A stretch of DNA of 64,000 nt from assembly GCA_002162695.1 (NCBI GenBank), contig MAAM01000010.1, positions 1 to 64,000 on the forward strand. The letters run 5' to 3'. Source of the DNA: Cycloclasticus sp. 46_120_T64 (GTDB lineage: Bacteria > Pseudomonadota > Gammaproteobacteria > Methylococcales > Cycloclasticaceae). The position numbers and the translations under genes are program-made. The notes below the pieces were generated by a model, which was not told where the DNA came from, did not search any database, and saw only the letters and a program-made list of their open reading frames with translations. This document shows, piece by piece, positions 18,279 to 31,358 of the stretch. Position 1 is the stretch's first letter, and every line of letters starts with the position of its first letter.

Positions 18279-20417
18279 ATGCGCAAATTAAAGGTAAGTG
18301 AAAGGGGTGTGGATAAGCAAAAAAAAATATCGCTTATTAAAGGCTTGTTAATGCTTTCTTGCTGGGTGTCTATGTCCTTGTTATCTGTACACGCAGCGGT
18401 GTTAAAGAATATTCAGTTCGCAGGCTTGCCGGGCAATAAGGTTCAGGTTGAGCTGGTGTTAGATTCGGCTCCGGAGCAACTCAAAAGTTTTAGTACTGAT
18501 AACCCTGCGAGAATAGCGATTGACTTGATGGGGGTTAGTAACGAAGCCGGTAAAACGACGATTCCTGTTGATATTGGTAAGGCCGTTAGTATTAGGGCGC
18601 TTGAGGCCGGAGGTCGAACGCGCGTAGTGGTTAACCTGAATGCGGCAACACCATATTCAACAAAGATTGAAGGCCATAGCGTTTTTTTAACACTAGGGCA
18701 AGTTAACGGTTCAACGGAAGCGGTAACTGAAAAACTCGCAGTCAGCCATAAAATGGCTGAAGCTAACGCGGTTACTGGGATAGATTTTAGACGAGGCGAA
18801 GAAGGCGAAGGGCGGGTGTTGGTCAACCTAAGTGACACCTCATCCATTGTCGACGTTAAGCAAGAGGGTGATAAGGTCATCGTTGATATAAAGGGAGCTT
18901 CCTTGGCTGAGGAGTTGGGGAATAGATTGGATGTGTTAGATTTCGCAACCCCAGTGAAAACTATCGACGTTACATCGACTGGTGATGGCGTGCGCTTATC
19001 AATTACCCCGGTTGGTGTTTATGAGTTTTTATCGTATCAAGCAGATAAGTTGCTGATCGTCGAATTTAAACCGTTAACCCCACAAGAGCAACAAGAGTTG
19101 GCGGCCGAAAAATTCCCATTTACAGGCGAAAAATTATCATTGAATTTCCAAAGTATTGAAGTTCGTTCGGTATTGCAGTTATTAGCCGATTTTACGGATA
19201 TGAACTTGGTGGCTAGTGATTCGGTGGGTGGTAGCGTTACCTTAAGGCTTAATAATGTGCCTTGGGATCAAGCTTTGGATATCATTTTGAAGAGCAAAGG
19301 TTTGGCTAAGCGTATTAGCGGCAATGTGATGATGGTCGGGCCGCAGGCGGAAGTTGCCGCGCAAGAGAAACTAGAGCTGGAGGCAAAGAAGCAAGTTGTT
19401 GAGCTGTCTCCTTTGTTAACAGAGTTTTTTGAAGTGAGTTATGCAAAAGCTGCGGACTTGGTAACGATCTTAAGCTCGGCGGGTGGTAATGGTGGTAGTG
19501 GTAGTGGCTCTAATGACCGCTTAATTTCACAGCGAGGAAGTGTAACGGTCGATGCTAGAACTAATACATTGTTGGTGCAAGAAACGGCCGAGAAGTTGGT
19601 AGAGATACGAAAAATTGTTGAGCGTTTAGATCGCCCTGTGCGTCAAGTGATGATCGAATCACGTATTGTTATTGCTAATGATGACTTTACCCGTGACTTA
19701 GGTGTGAGGTTTGGTTTGAGCGGTATTGATCAAAGCAACGATGCTTTATCTGTTGTGGGTGGGGGACTTGCTGGTAATGTGATCCCATCGCAAATTATTT
19801 TTGATGCGCAAGCGGCTGGCGCCGAGGGTTTGTTGGTCGATTTGCCTGCGAACAGCCCGGCTGGTGCGATTCAATTCGTAGTTGGTAAGATTGGTAGCTC
19901 TCTATTGCAGTTAGAGCTATCTGCTTTACAAACTGAAGCGAAGGGTGAGGTTATTTCAAGTCCGAGAGTTATTACTTCTGACCAAATTGAAGCAGAGATT
20001 AGCCAAGGTGTAGAAATTCCATTTCAGGAAGCCTCGTCTTCAGGCGCGACTTCAACCAGTTTTGAAGAGGCTGAGTTGAGACTGACGGTTACTCCAAGAA
20101 TTACCCCGGATGACCGAGTTAATTTAGAGTTGAATATTACCAAGGACTCACCTGATTTCTCGAATATTCAACCAGGTGGGGTGCCGATTAATACCCAGGA
20201 AGTATCGACTACAGTGCTAGTGAATAATGGTGATACGGTCATACTTGGTGGTATCTATGAGCGCTCTAAAGATCATAGTGTGCGTAAGGTTCCTTTCTTT
20301 GGTGACCTGCCTGGTGTTGGTGTTTTGTTTAAGAAAGAGTTTAAGCAGGACAATAATCGTGAGTTGTTATTCTTCATTACTCCTAAAATCTTGAAGGATA
20401 ATTTATCGGCGAATTAG
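18279..20417 (+). CDS. pilQ: Type IV pilus secretin PilQ
   Basis: This outer membrane secretin of about 712 aa forms the pilus exit pore. It has a signal sequence, two AMIN domains (peptidoglycan binding), an STN/N0 domain, an N1 domain with a GGNGGSGSGS-rich loop, and the C-terminal secretin barrel (VISSPRVITSDQ, then TPRITPDDRVNLE). I prefer the ATG at 18279, with AAGGAA six bases upstream, over the ATG at 18252. The 88-bp gap after pilP contains no gene. The operon ends in a strong terminator. Confidence 0.95.
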   Translation: MRKLKVSERGVDKQKKISLIKGLLMLSCWVSMSLLSVHAAVLKNIQFAGLPGNKVQVELVLDSAPEQLKSFSTDNPARIAIDLMGVSNEAGKTTIPVDIGKAVSIRALEAGGRTRVVVNLNAATPYSTKIEGHSVFLTLGQVNGSTEAVTEKLAVSHKMAEANAVTGIDFRRGEEGEGRVLVNLSDTSSIVDVKQEGDKVIVDIKGASLAEELGNRLDVLDFATPVKTIDVTSTGDGVRLSITPVGVYEFLSYQADKLLIVEFKPLTPQEQQELAAEKFPFTGEKLSLNFQSIEVRSVLQLLADFTDMNLVASDSVGGSVTLRLNNVPWDQALDIILKSKGLAKRISGNVMMVGPQAEVAAQEKLELEAKKQVVELSPLLTEFFEVSYAKAADLVTILSSAGGNGGSGSGSNDRLISQRGSVTVDARTNTLLVQETAEKLVEIRKIVERLDRPVRQVMIESRIVIANDDFTRDLGVRFGLSGIDQSNDALSVVGGGLAGNVIPSQIIFDAQAAGAEGLLVDLPANSPAGAIQFVVGKIGSSLLQLELSALQTEAKGEVISSPRVITSDQIEAEISQGVEIPFQEASSSGATSTSFEEAELRLTVTPRITPDDRVNLELNITKDSPDFSNIQPGGVPINTQEVSTTVLVNNGDTVILGGIYERSKDHSVRKVPFFGDLPGVGVLFKKEFKQDNNRELLFFITPKILKDNLSAN

Positions 20418-20427
20418 GCTGATACTA

Positions 20428-20468
20428 AAGCACAAAAAAGCGAGGCATTGCCTCGCTTTTTTGTGCTT
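20428..20468 (+). terminator. pilMNOPQ terminator, exceptionally long stem
   Basis: This is a perfect 18-bp stem (20428-20445 with 20451-20468) and a 5-nt loop. The GC-rich core GCGAGG is flanked by an A/T tract, so it can act in either direction. Confidence 0.9.
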
Positions 20469-20573
20469 CAAATAAATAAGCTGTGTGGAATTGCTGAATT
20501 ATAAATAATAAGTGCTTAATTGAAGATTAAGGCTCATGCTATAGTTTTGCATTAGTCATGAATAAAACTGCGA

Positions 20574-21095
20574 ATGCTAGAAAAAAATAACATTTACCTT
20601 GTTGGCCCGATGGCCGCAGGAAAATCCACAGTTGGTCGATTACTGGCTAAGCGATTGAATAAAACATTCTATGATACTGATGTGGAGATCATTGAGTGCA
20701 CGGGTGTTGAAATAGCGTTAATCTTTGAGCTAGAAGGCGAGGAAGGCTTTCGACAGCGCGAAACTGAGACTTTAAGGAGGCTCTCGGCGTTGGAAGGCGT
20801 GGTGGTTGCTACGGGAGGCGGGCTTGTTTTGCGCGAAGAAAATCGAGTTATTTTGCAAGAGACAGGGAGAATTATCTATTTGCAATGCTCGGTCGATCAG
20901 CAGTTAAGGCGAACAAAACACGATACCAAGAGACCATTACTACAGATAGCTAATCCACGTGAAAAATTGGAGCAGTTAATGAAGGAGCGCGCCCCTATTT
21001 ATGAGTCAATTGCGGATGTTAAGATCAGTACCAATAAAACGAATAGCAAACGTGTTATCAACGCTATTTTAGATAAATTAAGCATTGGAAGATGA
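20574..21095 (+). CDS. aroK: Shikimate kinase
   Basis: This 173-aa kinase phosphorylates shikimate in aromatic amino acid synthesis. Walker A is GPMAAGKST (residues 11-19), and the metal/shikimate-binding DTD is at 34-36. A TATAGT hexamer at 20540-20545 may be the -10 element. It overlaps aroB by 4 bp (ATGA). Confidence 0.95.
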   Translation: MLEKNNIYLVGPMAAGKSTVGRLLAKRLNKTFYDTDVEIIECTGVEIALIFELEGEEGFRQRETETLRRLSALEGVVVATGGGLVLREENRVILQETGRIIYLQCSVDQQLRRTKHDTKRPLLQIANPREKLEQLMKERAPIYESIADVKISTNKTNSKRVINAILDKLSIGR

Positions 21096-22192
21096 GTTTG
21101 AAAAAAACAGTTAATGTGGCCTTAGGTAGTCGCAGTTACCCTATTCATATAGGCGCTGATTTGCTCGCTAACGCCGAAATCCTGCACGAGCATATAGTGT
21201 CGAAGCAGGTGTTGGTGGTCACTAATGAAACGATTGCACCATTATATCTCGATAAGCTGGTTGATCAGCTTAAGGTTAGGTTTAAGGTGGAAACGGCTAT
21301 TTTACCAGATGGTGAAAAGTTCAAAACCTTAGAGTACCTATCCGAAATATACGATGTACTGTTGCAGAAAAGGTGTAATCGACAGGTGACACTCGTTGCA
21401 CTAGGTGGAGGTGTTATTGGTGATATGACCGGCTTTGCTGCAGCGAGTTATCAGCGTGGGGTGAATTTTATTCAAATACCGACAACGTTATTATCGCAAG
21501 TGGACTCGTCGGTTGGGGGTAAGACAGGGGTGAATCATCCCTTAGGTAAAAATATGATCGGTGCGTTTTATCAACCACAGTGCGTACTTATTGATACAGC
21601 GGTGTTGACGAGCCTGCCAGATCGGGAGCTAAGTGCTGGCTTAGCAGAAGTTATTAAGTACGGTGCTATTTGTGACAAAGAGTTTTTTCAATGGTTAGAG
21701 CTCAATATGGATAGCTTGTTGGCCAGAGATAATGAGGCATTGAGCTATGCGATTAAGACATCCTGTGAGAAAAAGGCTGAGGTGGTATCAAAAGACGAAC
21801 GTGAATCAGGGATACGTGCAACGTTAAACTTTGGTCATACTTTCGGCCATGCGATAGAGACCGATTTGGGTTACGGTGAGTGGTTACATGGCGAAGCTGT
21901 ATCGGTAGGGATGTGTATTGCTGCTGAACTATCCAGTCAACTGGGTTGGTTGCCGGTGAGCGATAGCCGAAGAATAAAAGTGTTATGCCAGCGAGCAGGA
22001 TTACCGGTGGAAAAACCCGCTACAATGAAAGCCGCTGATTTCATAGGGCATATGAAGGTGGATAAAAAAAATATTACTGATACGATCAGATTGATTCTGT
22101 TAAAGAGTTTGGGTAAGGCGGTCATCTATGATTGTATCGATGACAGCTTAATTGAAACGGCAATTACGAAGTATGGGATGAAGTACAGTTAG
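21092..22192 (+). CDS. aroB: 3-dehydroquinate synthase
   Basis: This 366-aa NAD- and zinc-dependent enzyme converts DAHP to 3-dehydroquinate. The NAD-binding GGGVIGD is present, as are the metal ligands in [16 protein letters not shown] and HGEAVSVG. It is coupled to aroK and directly abuts the next gene. Confidence 0.96.
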   Translation: MSLKKTVNVALGSRSYPIHIGADLLANAEILHEHIVSKQVLVVTNETIAPLYLDKLVDQLKVRFKVETAILPDGEKFKTLEYLSEIYDVLLQKRCNRQVTLVALGGGVIGDMTGFAAASYQRGVNFIQIPTTLLSQVDSSVGGKTGVNHPLGKNMIGAFYQPQCVLIDTAVLTSLPDRELSAGLAEVIKYGAICDKEFFQWLELNMDSLLARDNEALSYAIKTSCEKKAEVVSKDERESGIRATLNFGHTFGHAIETDLGYGEWLHGEAVSVGMCIAAELSSQLGWLPVSDSRRIKVLCQRAGLPVEKPATMKAADFIGHMKVDKKNITDTIRLILLKSLGKAVIYDCIDDSLIETAITKYGMKYS

Positions 22193-23653
22193 ATGGATAT
22201 TAAGGGAGAAAAAAAAGCGCATTCAACGATTTTTTTTGTTCCTGAGCGGCAGCAGCGCTTAGATTTAATATTACACCTGATCCCTAATACACGGCAGGCT
22301 ATTTTATTACGTGGGCCGGAACAATCAGGAAAATCCTTCTTTATTCAGCAGTTTTACACGCAGGCGAGTTCACGTTGGCGTATTTGTTCAATCAGTAGCG
22401 ATCAGTTAATGGCTGCGGAAGAGTCCTTGCATGTTTTTTCTGATGCATTGGATGAGGGCGATAATCAAAGACAAATATTTTCTCGCCTAGAGGCGTGGGA
22501 TAAGGCGAATAAAAAGCTTGTTTTTTGTATCGAGGATGCTCATAAGCTTGATGCGGAGCGATTTGAATTCCTGTTTCAGTTGGCGGGAAATTATAGCTGC
22601 GTGCATTTATTACTGACGTCATCAGAAAACTTGGGTGAGGAGCTGGAATCACGCTGTCAGCTGATTGATATTGAACCGCTGACACAAAAACAAACGGTAG
22701 ACTATGCCCGTGCTCGGCTAAATAAACAGGGCTTGACTCAGTCTGTGGGGTTGGCGGGTATCGATGAGCTTGTTTTGTTCATCGAAACGGGCGGTTTGCC
22801 CGGTTTAATCAATAACGTGCTTGCGCAAGCGCAGCGACCAGCGGTGGTTGACCAAAATAACCAGAAAGTACTGAATACGATTGAGCCTAAATGGTTGCTA
22901 CTAGGGGGTGCTGTGGTGTTGACTATCGGTGCGCTCTTTTATGTCTATGAAGGGGGGGAATACCCGCCTAATCAGGCTGTGGGTGTGACGTTGGTCGATA
23001 AGCCTCAGCAGTTACATGTTACGCAGCTAGGTGTGGATAAAATAATAGCCAAACCACCTGAGGAGTCGTTAGTAACTGTCTCGAAGCCTAAGCCTGTTGA
23101 GCGTGTAACCGTGCAGGAAACGGTGGCTCCAGTAGAAGTTGTGCAGAAGTTGCAGACACCAACTTTGCTTGCAAAACCAATAAAAACTCAACCGCTGCCG
23201 ACCAAATCACCTGCTGAATCGACGAATAAGTCGAGACTAAGTCCTAAGGTTACTAAGGTTGTTAAGGAGGCAAGAGTTAGGGCGGTAGTAGCCGAGGTGG
23301 TGTTTGAGCCAAGTAAGCCCATGATAGCAAAGCCTAGCAGACAAACTCAATTGCAAAAGAATCACCATTGGGTTCAACAGCGTGACATGAAGCACTATAC
23401 CTTGCAGCTGCTAGGGGTTTCTTTGGAGGAATCAGCTGCTGAATATATTGTGGCGAGGCCTGAGCTGAAAGAACTGCTATTTTTCCGCAATAAGAGGAAT
23501 GCGGGCGCTTGGTTTAGCGTGATTTATGGTGATTTCCCTAGCTTAGCAGAGGCTGAAAAAGTAGCTGGAAAATTACCTAAGTCCTTAACGGGCCTACAGC
23601 CCTGGGTGAGAACTTATGAGGCGATTCAAGCGGAGGTTTTTGTGAAGAAGTAA
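22193..23653 (+). CDS. DamX-like AAA ATPase with C-terminal SPOR domain
   Basis: This 486-aa protein starts on the base after the aroB stop. The N-terminal ATPase domain has Walker A (GPEQSGKS, about 40-47) and Walker B (LVFCIEDAH, about 104-112), as in the ExeA/GspA family. A single membrane helix (about 236-254), a proline/lysine-rich periplasmic linker and a C-terminal SPOR domain (about 396-480) follow. SPOR domains bind denuded glycan strands at the septum. In E. coli damX sits in the same place after aroB, but lacks this intact kinase-like front. A role in cell division or envelope remodelling is inferred. Confidence 0.85.
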   Translation: MDIKGEKKAHSTIFFVPERQQRLDLILHLIPNTRQAILLRGPEQSGKSFFIQQFYTQASSRWRICSISSDQLMAAEESLHVFSDALDEGDNQRQIFSRLEAWDKANKKLVFCIEDAHKLDAERFEFLFQLAGNYSCVHLLLTSSENLGEELESRCQLIDIEPLTQKQTVDYARARLNKQGLTQSVGLAGIDELVLFIETGGLPGLINNVLAQAQRPAVVDQNNQKVLNTIEPKWLLLGGAVVLTIGALFYVYEGGEYPPNQAVGVTLVDKPQQLHVTQLGVDKIIAKPPEESLVTVSKPKPVERVTVQETVAPVEVVQKLQTPTLLAKPIKTQPLPTKSPAESTNKSRLSPKVTKVVKEARVRAVVAEVVFEPSKPMIAKPSRQTQLQKNHHWVQQRDMKHYTLQLLGVSLEESAAEYIVARPELKELLFFRNKRNAGAWFSVIYGDFPSLAEAEKVAGKLPKSLTGLQPWVRTYEAIQAEVFVKK

Positions 23654-23755
23654 GGTGCTGTGTCGGTAAATGCAGTACGAGGGTCGAATTCTAGAGTGAT
23701 GGCGTGTGAGAATAAGCCGTTTTGCTAGGCTTCGTCTGTTGATTTGTCTTGAAAA

Positions 23756-23784
23756 TTGAAAAAAGTTATTGTAATTGTTACAAT
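23756..23784 (+). promoter_or_regulatory. gltB promoter with palindrome over the -10
   Basis: TTGAAA (23756-23761), a 17-bp spacer and TACAAT (23779-23784) give a strong sigma70 promoter. A perfect inverted repeat ATTGTAA-TTG-TTACAAT (23768-23784) covers the -10, which makes it a likely operator. Confidence 0.65.
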
Positions 23785-23847
23785 GTCTGGCCGACTTGCG
23801 TGTAAGTGAGTCCTCCTTTTATTAATTTAAGAACAATAGGTTGCCGA

Positions 23848-26800
23848 GTGAAACAAACCTCAATCCCACAAGCAGGCTTATATGATCCAGCGTTTGAGAA
23901 AGACAGCTGCGGTTTTGGGCTTATCGCCAATATTGACAATAAGCCGAGTCATTGGCTTGTTAAGACATCAATTGACTCGTTAGCGCGTTTAACCCATCGT
24001 GGCGCTGTGGCTGCCGATGGGAAATCAGGCGACGGTTGTGGTTTGCTGCTGAAAACCCCTGAGACCTTCCTGCGTGCGAAAGCAAAAGAGCTGGGCGCAA
24101 CACCGAGTGACGTCTTTGCCGTTGGCATGGTCTTTTTCAACCAAGATGCAGCTAAGGCAGCGAAAGCAAAAGCGACTTTGCAGCAAGAAATTGAAAAAGA
24201 AGGCCTTGAAGTTATTGCTTGGCGTGTAGTACCCGTCAACACCGAGGCCTGTGGTGAGCAGTCTTTGGCAACTTTACCGGCCATCGAACAAGTCTTTGTC
24301 AACGCTAAAGAAGGCATGAAAAATACGGACTTAGACCGTCATTTATATATTGCACGACGTCGCGCTGAGAAGCTTATTGAGCCGACTGATGAGACTTTTT
24401 ATGTCACCAGTTTGGCGTCAAACGTTATCTCCTATAAAGGTCTAGTGATGCCAGAGAACCTGCCGGTTTTCTATCTGGATTTAAAAGACCCAACGCTAGA
24501 AAGCTCGCAATGTGTGTTCCACCAGCGTTTTGCAACCAATACCTTTCCGCAATGGCGTTTAGCTCAACCCTTCCGCTTTTTAGCGCATAATGGTGAAATT
24601 AATACCATTCAAGGAAATAGAAACTGGGCGCAAGCGCGTAGTTATACCTTTGAAACACCGTTGATCCCGAATATGGATGATATTCGTCCTTGGGTATCAT
24701 CAGCGGGCTCTGATTCAAACAGCATGGATAATATGGTTGACGGCTTAATAGCCGGCGGCATGGATATTTTCCGTGTGATGCGTTTGTTGGTGCCACCAGC
24801 TTGGCAAAATGTTCATACCATGGATGCCGATTTACGTGCCTTCTATGAATACTCCTCGATGCATATGGAACCTTGGGATGGACCCGCGGCGATTGTGTTA
24901 ACCGATGGGCGTCACGTTGCTTGTTGTTTAGATAGGAATGGTCTACGCCCAGCACGTTATGTGATTACCAAAGATCGCCACATCACCTTGGCGTCTGAAG
25001 TGGGGGTTTACGATTACAAACCAGAAGATGTGGTGCGTAAAGGTCGTTTGAAACCCGGCGAAATGCTCGCGGTAGATACTCAAGAAGGCGAGGTTATTGA
25101 ACCAAAAGATATCGATCAGCGCTTAAAATCACGTCACCCTTATAAAGCATGGCTGGCCAAACATACAAAACGCTTGGGCACCTTAAAAAATGATGACCCT
25201 TTAACACTCGCGGCGTTCGAGAAAGATGAGTTAAAGGTATATGAGAAGCAGTTCCAACTAAGCTTTGAAGAACGTGAGCAGGTGCTTAAGGTCTTAGCGA
25301 AAGCGGGGCAAGAAGCCATTGGTTCGATGGGCGATGATATCCCAATGCCGGTGTTATCGGCGAAGGTTCGTAGCCCGTACGATTATTTCAGACAGCAGTT
25401 TGCGCAAGTAACCAACCCGCCCATTGATCCTTTGCGTGAGCAAGTGGTGATGTCGTTGATGACGATCTTTGGTAAGGAAAAGAATTTATTTTCCGAATCA
25501 GCGGATCACGCACAGCGTTTAGAGATTAATTCACCGGTCTTATCGGCGTCAAAAATGTCGAACTTATTGGCGATGGACGATGAAGCCTATAAGAGCACCG
25601 TGGTTAGTCTGCAGTATGATGCGAATACAGTAGCGTTGGCCGATGCAGTCAATGCGGTTTGCTTGCAAGTAGAAGAAAAAGTGCGTGCAGGTTATGTCGT
25701 CATTGTGCTGAGTGACCGCGACTTACAACAAGGTTTATTGCCAGTTCATGCCTTATTGGCAACCGGTGCGGTACACCATCACTTGGTTAAAGTGGGTTTA
25801 CGTTGTGACGCCAATATTGTGGTTGAATCAGCCACAGTAAGAGATCCACACCACTTTGCGACCTTAATTGCTTACGGCGCTACCGCGGTTTGTCCTTACC
25901 TCGCTTATGAAACATTAAACGATATGCTCGAATCGGGCGATATCAATGGTATCGAAGTGGCCACCTTGGCGCAGAATTACCGCAAAGGCATTAGTAAGGG
26001 CCTGTATAAAATCCTCTCGAAAATGGGTATTTCTACGATTAGTAGTTACCGTGGTTCACAGTTGTTTGAAATTGTTGGTCTGCAAAAAGATATCGTGGAT
26101 ATCTGTTTTAAAGGTACCACTAGCCGTATCCAGGGCGCAGGCTTCGAACAATTAGAGGACGAACAGAAGTTATTAGCGGATCTAGCATGGAACCCGCGCA
26201 AACTAACTGAACACGGTGGTTTGTTGAAATATGTACACGGTGGTGAATACCACGCGTATAACCCTGAGGTGGTTAACTCGCTACAAGCGGCAGTTCGCTC
26301 GGGTAATATTGCTCAATATCGGGTCTATGCCGATGAAGTTAATAATCGCCCCGCGTCGTCTATGCGCGATATGTTCCGCTTGAAATTGGATGTTGATAAA
26401 GCTATTTCAATTGATCAGGTCGAACCGGCAGAAGGTTTATATACTCGTTTTGATAGCGCGGCGATGTCACTCGGCGCATTATCACCTGAGGCGCATGAAA
26501 CCTTAGCTATCGCGATGAATCGCTTGGGTGGTCGTTCAAATTCAGGTGAAGGTGGTGAAGACCCAGCTCGTTTTGGCACCGAGAAATTATCACGTATTAA
26601 ACAAATTGCCTCGGGCCGTTTTGGTGTTACCCCGCATTATTTGGTGAATGCCGATGTGTTACAAATTAAAGTAGCACAGGGTGCAAAACCGGGTGAAGGT
26701 GGTCAGTTACCGGGGGATAAGGTCAATAAAATGATCGCGACCCTGCGTTATTCAAAACCGGGTGTGGCACTTATTTCACCTCCACCGCATCACGATATTT

Positions 26801-28317
26801 ATTCAATTGAAGATTTGGCGCAATTGATCTTTGACTTGAAACAGGTGAATCCTGATGCCTTAGTATCGGTGAAACTTGTATCAGAAGCCGGTGTCGGCAC
26901 TATCGCGGCAGGTGTGGCGAAGTGTTACGCCGACCTCATTACTATTTCTGGTTACGATGGCGGTACCGGTGCGAGTCCATTAACATCGGTACGTTATGCG
27001 GGAGCGCCGTGGGAACTCGGCCTGACTGAAACGCATCAAATACTATTAGCGAATGACTTACGCAGTAAAGTACGTTTGCAAACAGATGGTGGTTTGAAAA
27101 CGGGTTTAGACGTGATTAAAGCGGCTATTCTCGGGGCCGAGAGTTTTGGTTTTGGCACGGGGCCGATGGTTGCAATGGGCTGTCGTTACCTACGAATTTG
27201 TCACCTCAATAATTGTGCTACCGGTATTGCGACTCAAAACGCAGTGTTAAGAGAGAAGCATTATCACGGTGAAGTTGAATACGTGATGAACTACTTCCGC
27301 TTCCTAGCGCAAGAGGTACGTGAGTGGTTAGCAAAACTTGGTTTTAGCAAACTTGAAGATATTATTGGGCGTACCGATTTATTAGAGCAAATCGATGGTA
27401 ATACGGCGAAACAGCGCGGCTTAGATTTACAGCCTATTTTAGAATTTATTCCAGGTAATGAAACAAAGGATCAGTTCTGCATAACACCGCAAAATGACCC
27501 CTTTGATAATGCCGAGTTTGCTGAAGAAATGGTGCTTGAGATATTGCCGGCGATTAAAGCGAAATCGGGCGGTTCTTTCAGCTACGATATTTGCAATATT
27601 AACCGTTCAATTGGCGCACGTTTATCGGGTGAAATTGCTAAGTTATATGGCAATAATGGTATGTCGGATGCTCCAATCGAGATTAAATTCTCAGGATCAG
27701 CGGGTCAAAGTTTTGGTGTTTGGAATGCCGGTGGTTTAAACCTAAGCCTAGAAGGCGATGCTAACGATTACGTTGGTAAAGGCATGGCGGGCGGCAAAAT
27801 CATCTTAAAAGCACCTGCAGGTAGTGTGTTTAATAGCCACGAAACACCCATCATGGGCAATACCTGCTTATATGGCGCAACAGGCGGTAAAATATTTGCT
27901 GCTGGCTTGGCGGGTGAACGTTTTGCTGTACGGAACTCAGGCGTTATGGCGGTTGTCGAAGGCATTGGTGATCACGGTTGTGAATATATGACCGGTGGTG
28001 TTGTGACCGTACTGGGTGAAACAGGGTTGAATTTTGGTGCGGGTATGACCGGTGGTTTTGCCTTCGTCCTCGACGAATCACGCAGCTTTGTTGATAAATA
28101 CAATAATGAATTGATCGATATTCACCATATTCATACCGAAGCAATGGAAATGCACAGCGGTTATTTGAGAGGTTTAATCGAAGAGTTTGTTGCTGAAACG
28201 GGTAGTGCAAGAGGTCAGGATATTCTTGATAATTTTGCCGATTACATCCAAAACTTCTGGTTAGTTGTACCAAAAGCAGCCGATGTTAAGTCCTTATTGG
28301 ATTCATTAAGCTCATAA
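23848..28317 (+). CDS. gltB: Glutamate synthase (NADPH) large chain
   Basis: This protein of about 1489 aa transfers the glutamine amide to 2-oxoglutarate. I choose the GTG at 23848, with AGG upstream, so the product starts KQTSIPQAG and is processed before Cys21 (SCGFGLI), the glutaminase nucleophile. The order is class II glutamine amidotransferase domain, central domain, FMN-binding synthase domain with 3Fe-4S ligands [12 protein letters not shown], then the glycine-rich GXGXG beta-helix. gltD follows 31 bp downstream. Confidence 0.96.
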   Translation: MKQTSIPQAGLYDPAFEKDSCGFGLIANIDNKPSHWLVKTSIDSLARLTHRGAVAADGKSGDGCGLLLKTPETFLRAKAKELGATPSDVFAVGMVFFNQDAAKAAKAKATLQQEIEKEGLEVIAWRVVPVNTEACGEQSLATLPAIEQVFVNAKEGMKNTDLDRHLYIARRRAEKLIEPTDETFYVTSLASNVISYKGLVMPENLPVFYLDLKDPTLESSQCVFHQRFATNTFPQWRLAQPFRFLAHNGEINTIQGNRNWAQARSYTFETPLIPNMDDIRPWVSSAGSDSNSMDNMVDGLIAGGMDIFRVMRLLVPPAWQNVHTMDADLRAFYEYSSMHMEPWDGPAAIVLTDGRHVACCLDRNGLRPARYVITKDRHITLASEVGVYDYKPEDVVRKGRLKPGEMLAVDTQEGEVIEPKDIDQRLKSRHPYKAWLAKHTKRLGTLKNDDPLTLAAFEKDELKVYEKQFQLSFEEREQVLKVLAKAGQEAIGSMGDDIPMPVLSAKVRSPYDYFRQQFAQVTNPPIDPLREQVVMSLMTIFGKEKNLFSESADHAQRLEINSPVLSASKMSNLLAMDDEAYKSTVVSLQYDANTVALADAVNAVCLQVEEKVRAGYVVIVLSDRDLQQGLLPVHALLATGAVHHHLVKVGLRCDANIVVESATVRDPHHFATLIAYGATAVCPYLAYETLNDMLESGDINGIEVATLAQNYRKGISKGLYKILSKMGISTISSYRGSQLFEIVGLQKDIVDICFKGTTSRIQGAGFEQLEDEQKLLADLAWNPRKLTEHGGLLKYVHGGEYHAYNPEVVNSLQAAVRSGNIAQYRVYADEVNNRPASSMRDMFRLKLDVDKAISIDQVEPAEGLYTRFDSAAMSLGALSPEAHETLAIAMNRLGGRSNSGEGGEDPARFGTEKLSRIKQIASGRFGVTPHYLVNADVLQIKVAQGAKPGEGGQLPGDKVNKMIATLRYSKPGVALISPPPHHDIYSIEDLAQLIFDLKQVNPDALVSVKLVSEAGVGTIAAGVAKCYADLITISGYDGGTGASPLTSVRYAGAPWELGLTETHQILLANDLRSKVRLQTDGGLKTGLDVIKAAILGAESFGFGTGPMVAMGCRYLRICHLNNCATGIATQNAVLREKHYHGEVEYVMNYFRFLAQEVREWLAKLGFSKLEDIIGRTDLLEQIDGNTAKQRGLDLQPILEFIPGNETKDQFCITPQNDPFDNAEFAEEMVLEILPAIKAKSGGSFSYDICNINRSIGARLSGEIAKLYGNNGMSDAPIEIKFSGSAGQSFGVWNAGGLNLSLEGDANDYVGKGMAGGKIILKAPAGSVFNSHETPIMGNTCLYGATGGKIFAAGLAGERFAVRNSGVMAVVEGIGDHGCEYMTGGVVTVLGETGLNFGAGMTGGFAFVLDESRSFVDKYNNELIDIHHIHTEAMEMHSGYLRGLIEEFVAETGSARGQDILDNFADYIQNFWLVVPKAADVKSLLDSLSS

Positions 28318-28333
28318 GCAGCTTCACGCATAG

Positions 28334-29767
<1,434 letters not shown>

Positions 29768-29800
29768 ACAATAATAAACATCAGCAGAGAGTATTGAAGT

Positions 29801-30859
29801 ATGACGAGCTTAAAAAACGATTTAATACTAAGAACCCTGCGTGGTGAAAAGACAGAACGTACACCGGTTTGGATGATGCGTCAGGCGGGACGGTATTTAC
29901 CAGAATATCGCGCGACGCGTGCCCAAGCCGGTAGTTTTTTAGACCTGTGTAAAAATGCCGAACTGGCCTGCGAAGTGACCTTGCAGCCATTAGAGCGTTA
30001 CCCGTTGGATGCGGCTATTTTGTTCTCCGATATCTTAACTATTCCCGATGCGATGGGGCTAGGTTTGTATTTCGAAGAAGGCGAAGGGCCAAAGTTTGAA
30101 CGCACCGTACGTACAGCAGCGGACGTGGATAAATTATTCGTCCCCGATCCTAACCAAGAACTACAGTATGTGATGAACGCGGTTTCAACCATTAAAAAAG
30201 GCCTTAATGGCTCCGTGCCGCTGATTGGATTTTCGGGTAGCCCTTGGACGTTAGCCTGTTATATGGTTGAAGGCAGTGGCAGCAAGAATTTTGCCGCGAT
30301 CAAACGCATGATGTACGACACACCGCAATTAATGCATCGTTTACTAGAAATTATCACCCAGTCGGTCATTAGTTACTTACAAGCTCAAATAGAAGCGGGT
30401 GCCGAAATCGTCATGGTGTTTGATACTTGGGGCGGTAACTTAAGTACCAATGATTATGAAACATTCTCCTTAGCGTATACCCGTCGAATTTCACAAGCAC
30501 TACAAAGCAGTCATCCTAGCATTCCCAGCATGTTATTCACTAAAGGCGCAGGGGTCTGGTTAAAACCGATGGCAGAAGCGGGTTATAACGGCCTAGGCGT
30601 GGACTGGACCACCGATTTAAGCCTAGCGCGTGAGTTGACTCAAGATAAGGTCGTATTACAGGGTAATTTAGACCCTACGGCTTTATACGCGAGCCCAGAG
30701 ACGGTTCGTTCAAAGGTACGTGATGTGTTAGCCGATTATGGCCACGGGCATAAGCATATCTTCAACTTGGGGCACGGAATTTTGCCAGACATCAACCCAG
30801 AACACGTTAAAGCGATGATTGATGAAGTGCACGTGAGTAGCCCAGCGTACCACCAATAA
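29801..30859 (+). CDS. hemE: Uroporphyrinogen decarboxylase
   Basis: This 352-aa heme pathway enzyme makes coproporphyrinogen III. The signature [14 protein letters not shown] (about 24-37) is intact, and the second signature [13 protein letters not shown] is present. It lies 33 bp after gltD, the usual pseudomonad neighbourhood. Confidence 0.96.
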   Translation: MTSLKNDLILRTLRGEKTERTPVWMMRQAGRYLPEYRATRAQAGSFLDLCKNAELACEVTLQPLERYPLDAAILFSDILTIPDAMGLGLYFEEGEGPKFERTVRTAADVDKLFVPDPNQELQYVMNAVSTIKKGLNGSVPLIGFSGSPWTLACYMVEGSGSKNFAAIKRMMYDTPQLMHRLLEIITQSVISYLQAQIEAGAEIVMVFDTWGGNLSTNDYETFSLAYTRRISQALQSSHPSIPSMLFTKGAGVWLKPMAEAGYNGLGVDWTTDLSLARELTQDKVVLQGNLDPTALYASPETVRSKVRDVLADYGHGHKHIFNLGHGILPDINPEHVKAMIDEVHVSSPAYHQ

Positions 30860-30882
30860 GTTTACTTAATAGCTGATAGGCG

Positions 30883-31188
30883 ATGAGTCATAGCGAAGAT
30901 AAACCCCGTGTGGAAATTGAATATTGCACCCAGTGCCGTTGGTTATTACGTGCCGCCTGGTTAGCGCAGGAATTATTAACAACCTTCGAAGAAGAGCTCG
31001 GTGGAGTCACATTAGTACCATCAACAGGTGGGCGCTTTGAAATTAACTTTACGGCTGCCGAAGTAAGGACATTAGTCTGGTCGCGCAAAGAGGAAGGGCG
31101 TTTCCCCGAGGCGAAAGAAGCCAAGCAGCGGATACGTGACCTTTTGTGTCCTGATCGGTCGTTAGGGCATTCGGACGTTAAGCCCTAG
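30883..31188 (+). CDS. SelT/SelW/SelH-family (Rdx) protein
   Basis: This 101-aa thioredoxin-like-fold protein has CTQC near the N-terminus (residues 16-19), where selenoprotein W has CxxU. The cysteine form needs no SECIS element. The conserved VTLVPSTGGRFEI segment matches the family. It lies 23 bp after hemE and is probably co-transcribed. A redox role is assumed from fold. Confidence 0.85.
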   Translation: MSHSEDKPRVEIEYCTQCRWLLRAAWLAQELLTTFEEELGGVTLVPSTGGRFEINFTAAEVRTLVWSRKEEGRFPEAKEAKQRIRDLLCPDRSLGHSDVKP

Positions 31189-31358
31189 CGATAAGTCTTC
31201 GGTGATGCTTTTGCCAATACCCGCTGATCTTCTTAGTACCGCTAACGCGCTCTGCAATCTGCTGTAACGTTTAATAGCGTCTATTCTCGGCTCTGTAGTC
31301 ACCTAGGCACGATCAGCACGAAAAACAGCAGATTAGGGCTGAATGAGTCGAGTAAAGC

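Noticed and set aside
23806-23848. Longer GltB starting at GTG 23806
   Set aside because: It would give a 34-residue propeptide. The GTG at 23848 has AGG upstream and gives a 20-residue propeptide close to that of known GltB.
31189-31358. A small gene between the SelW-like gene and the membrane protein
   Set aside because: I found no frame with a start, a ribosome-binding site and a plausible sequence in this 170-bp gap.
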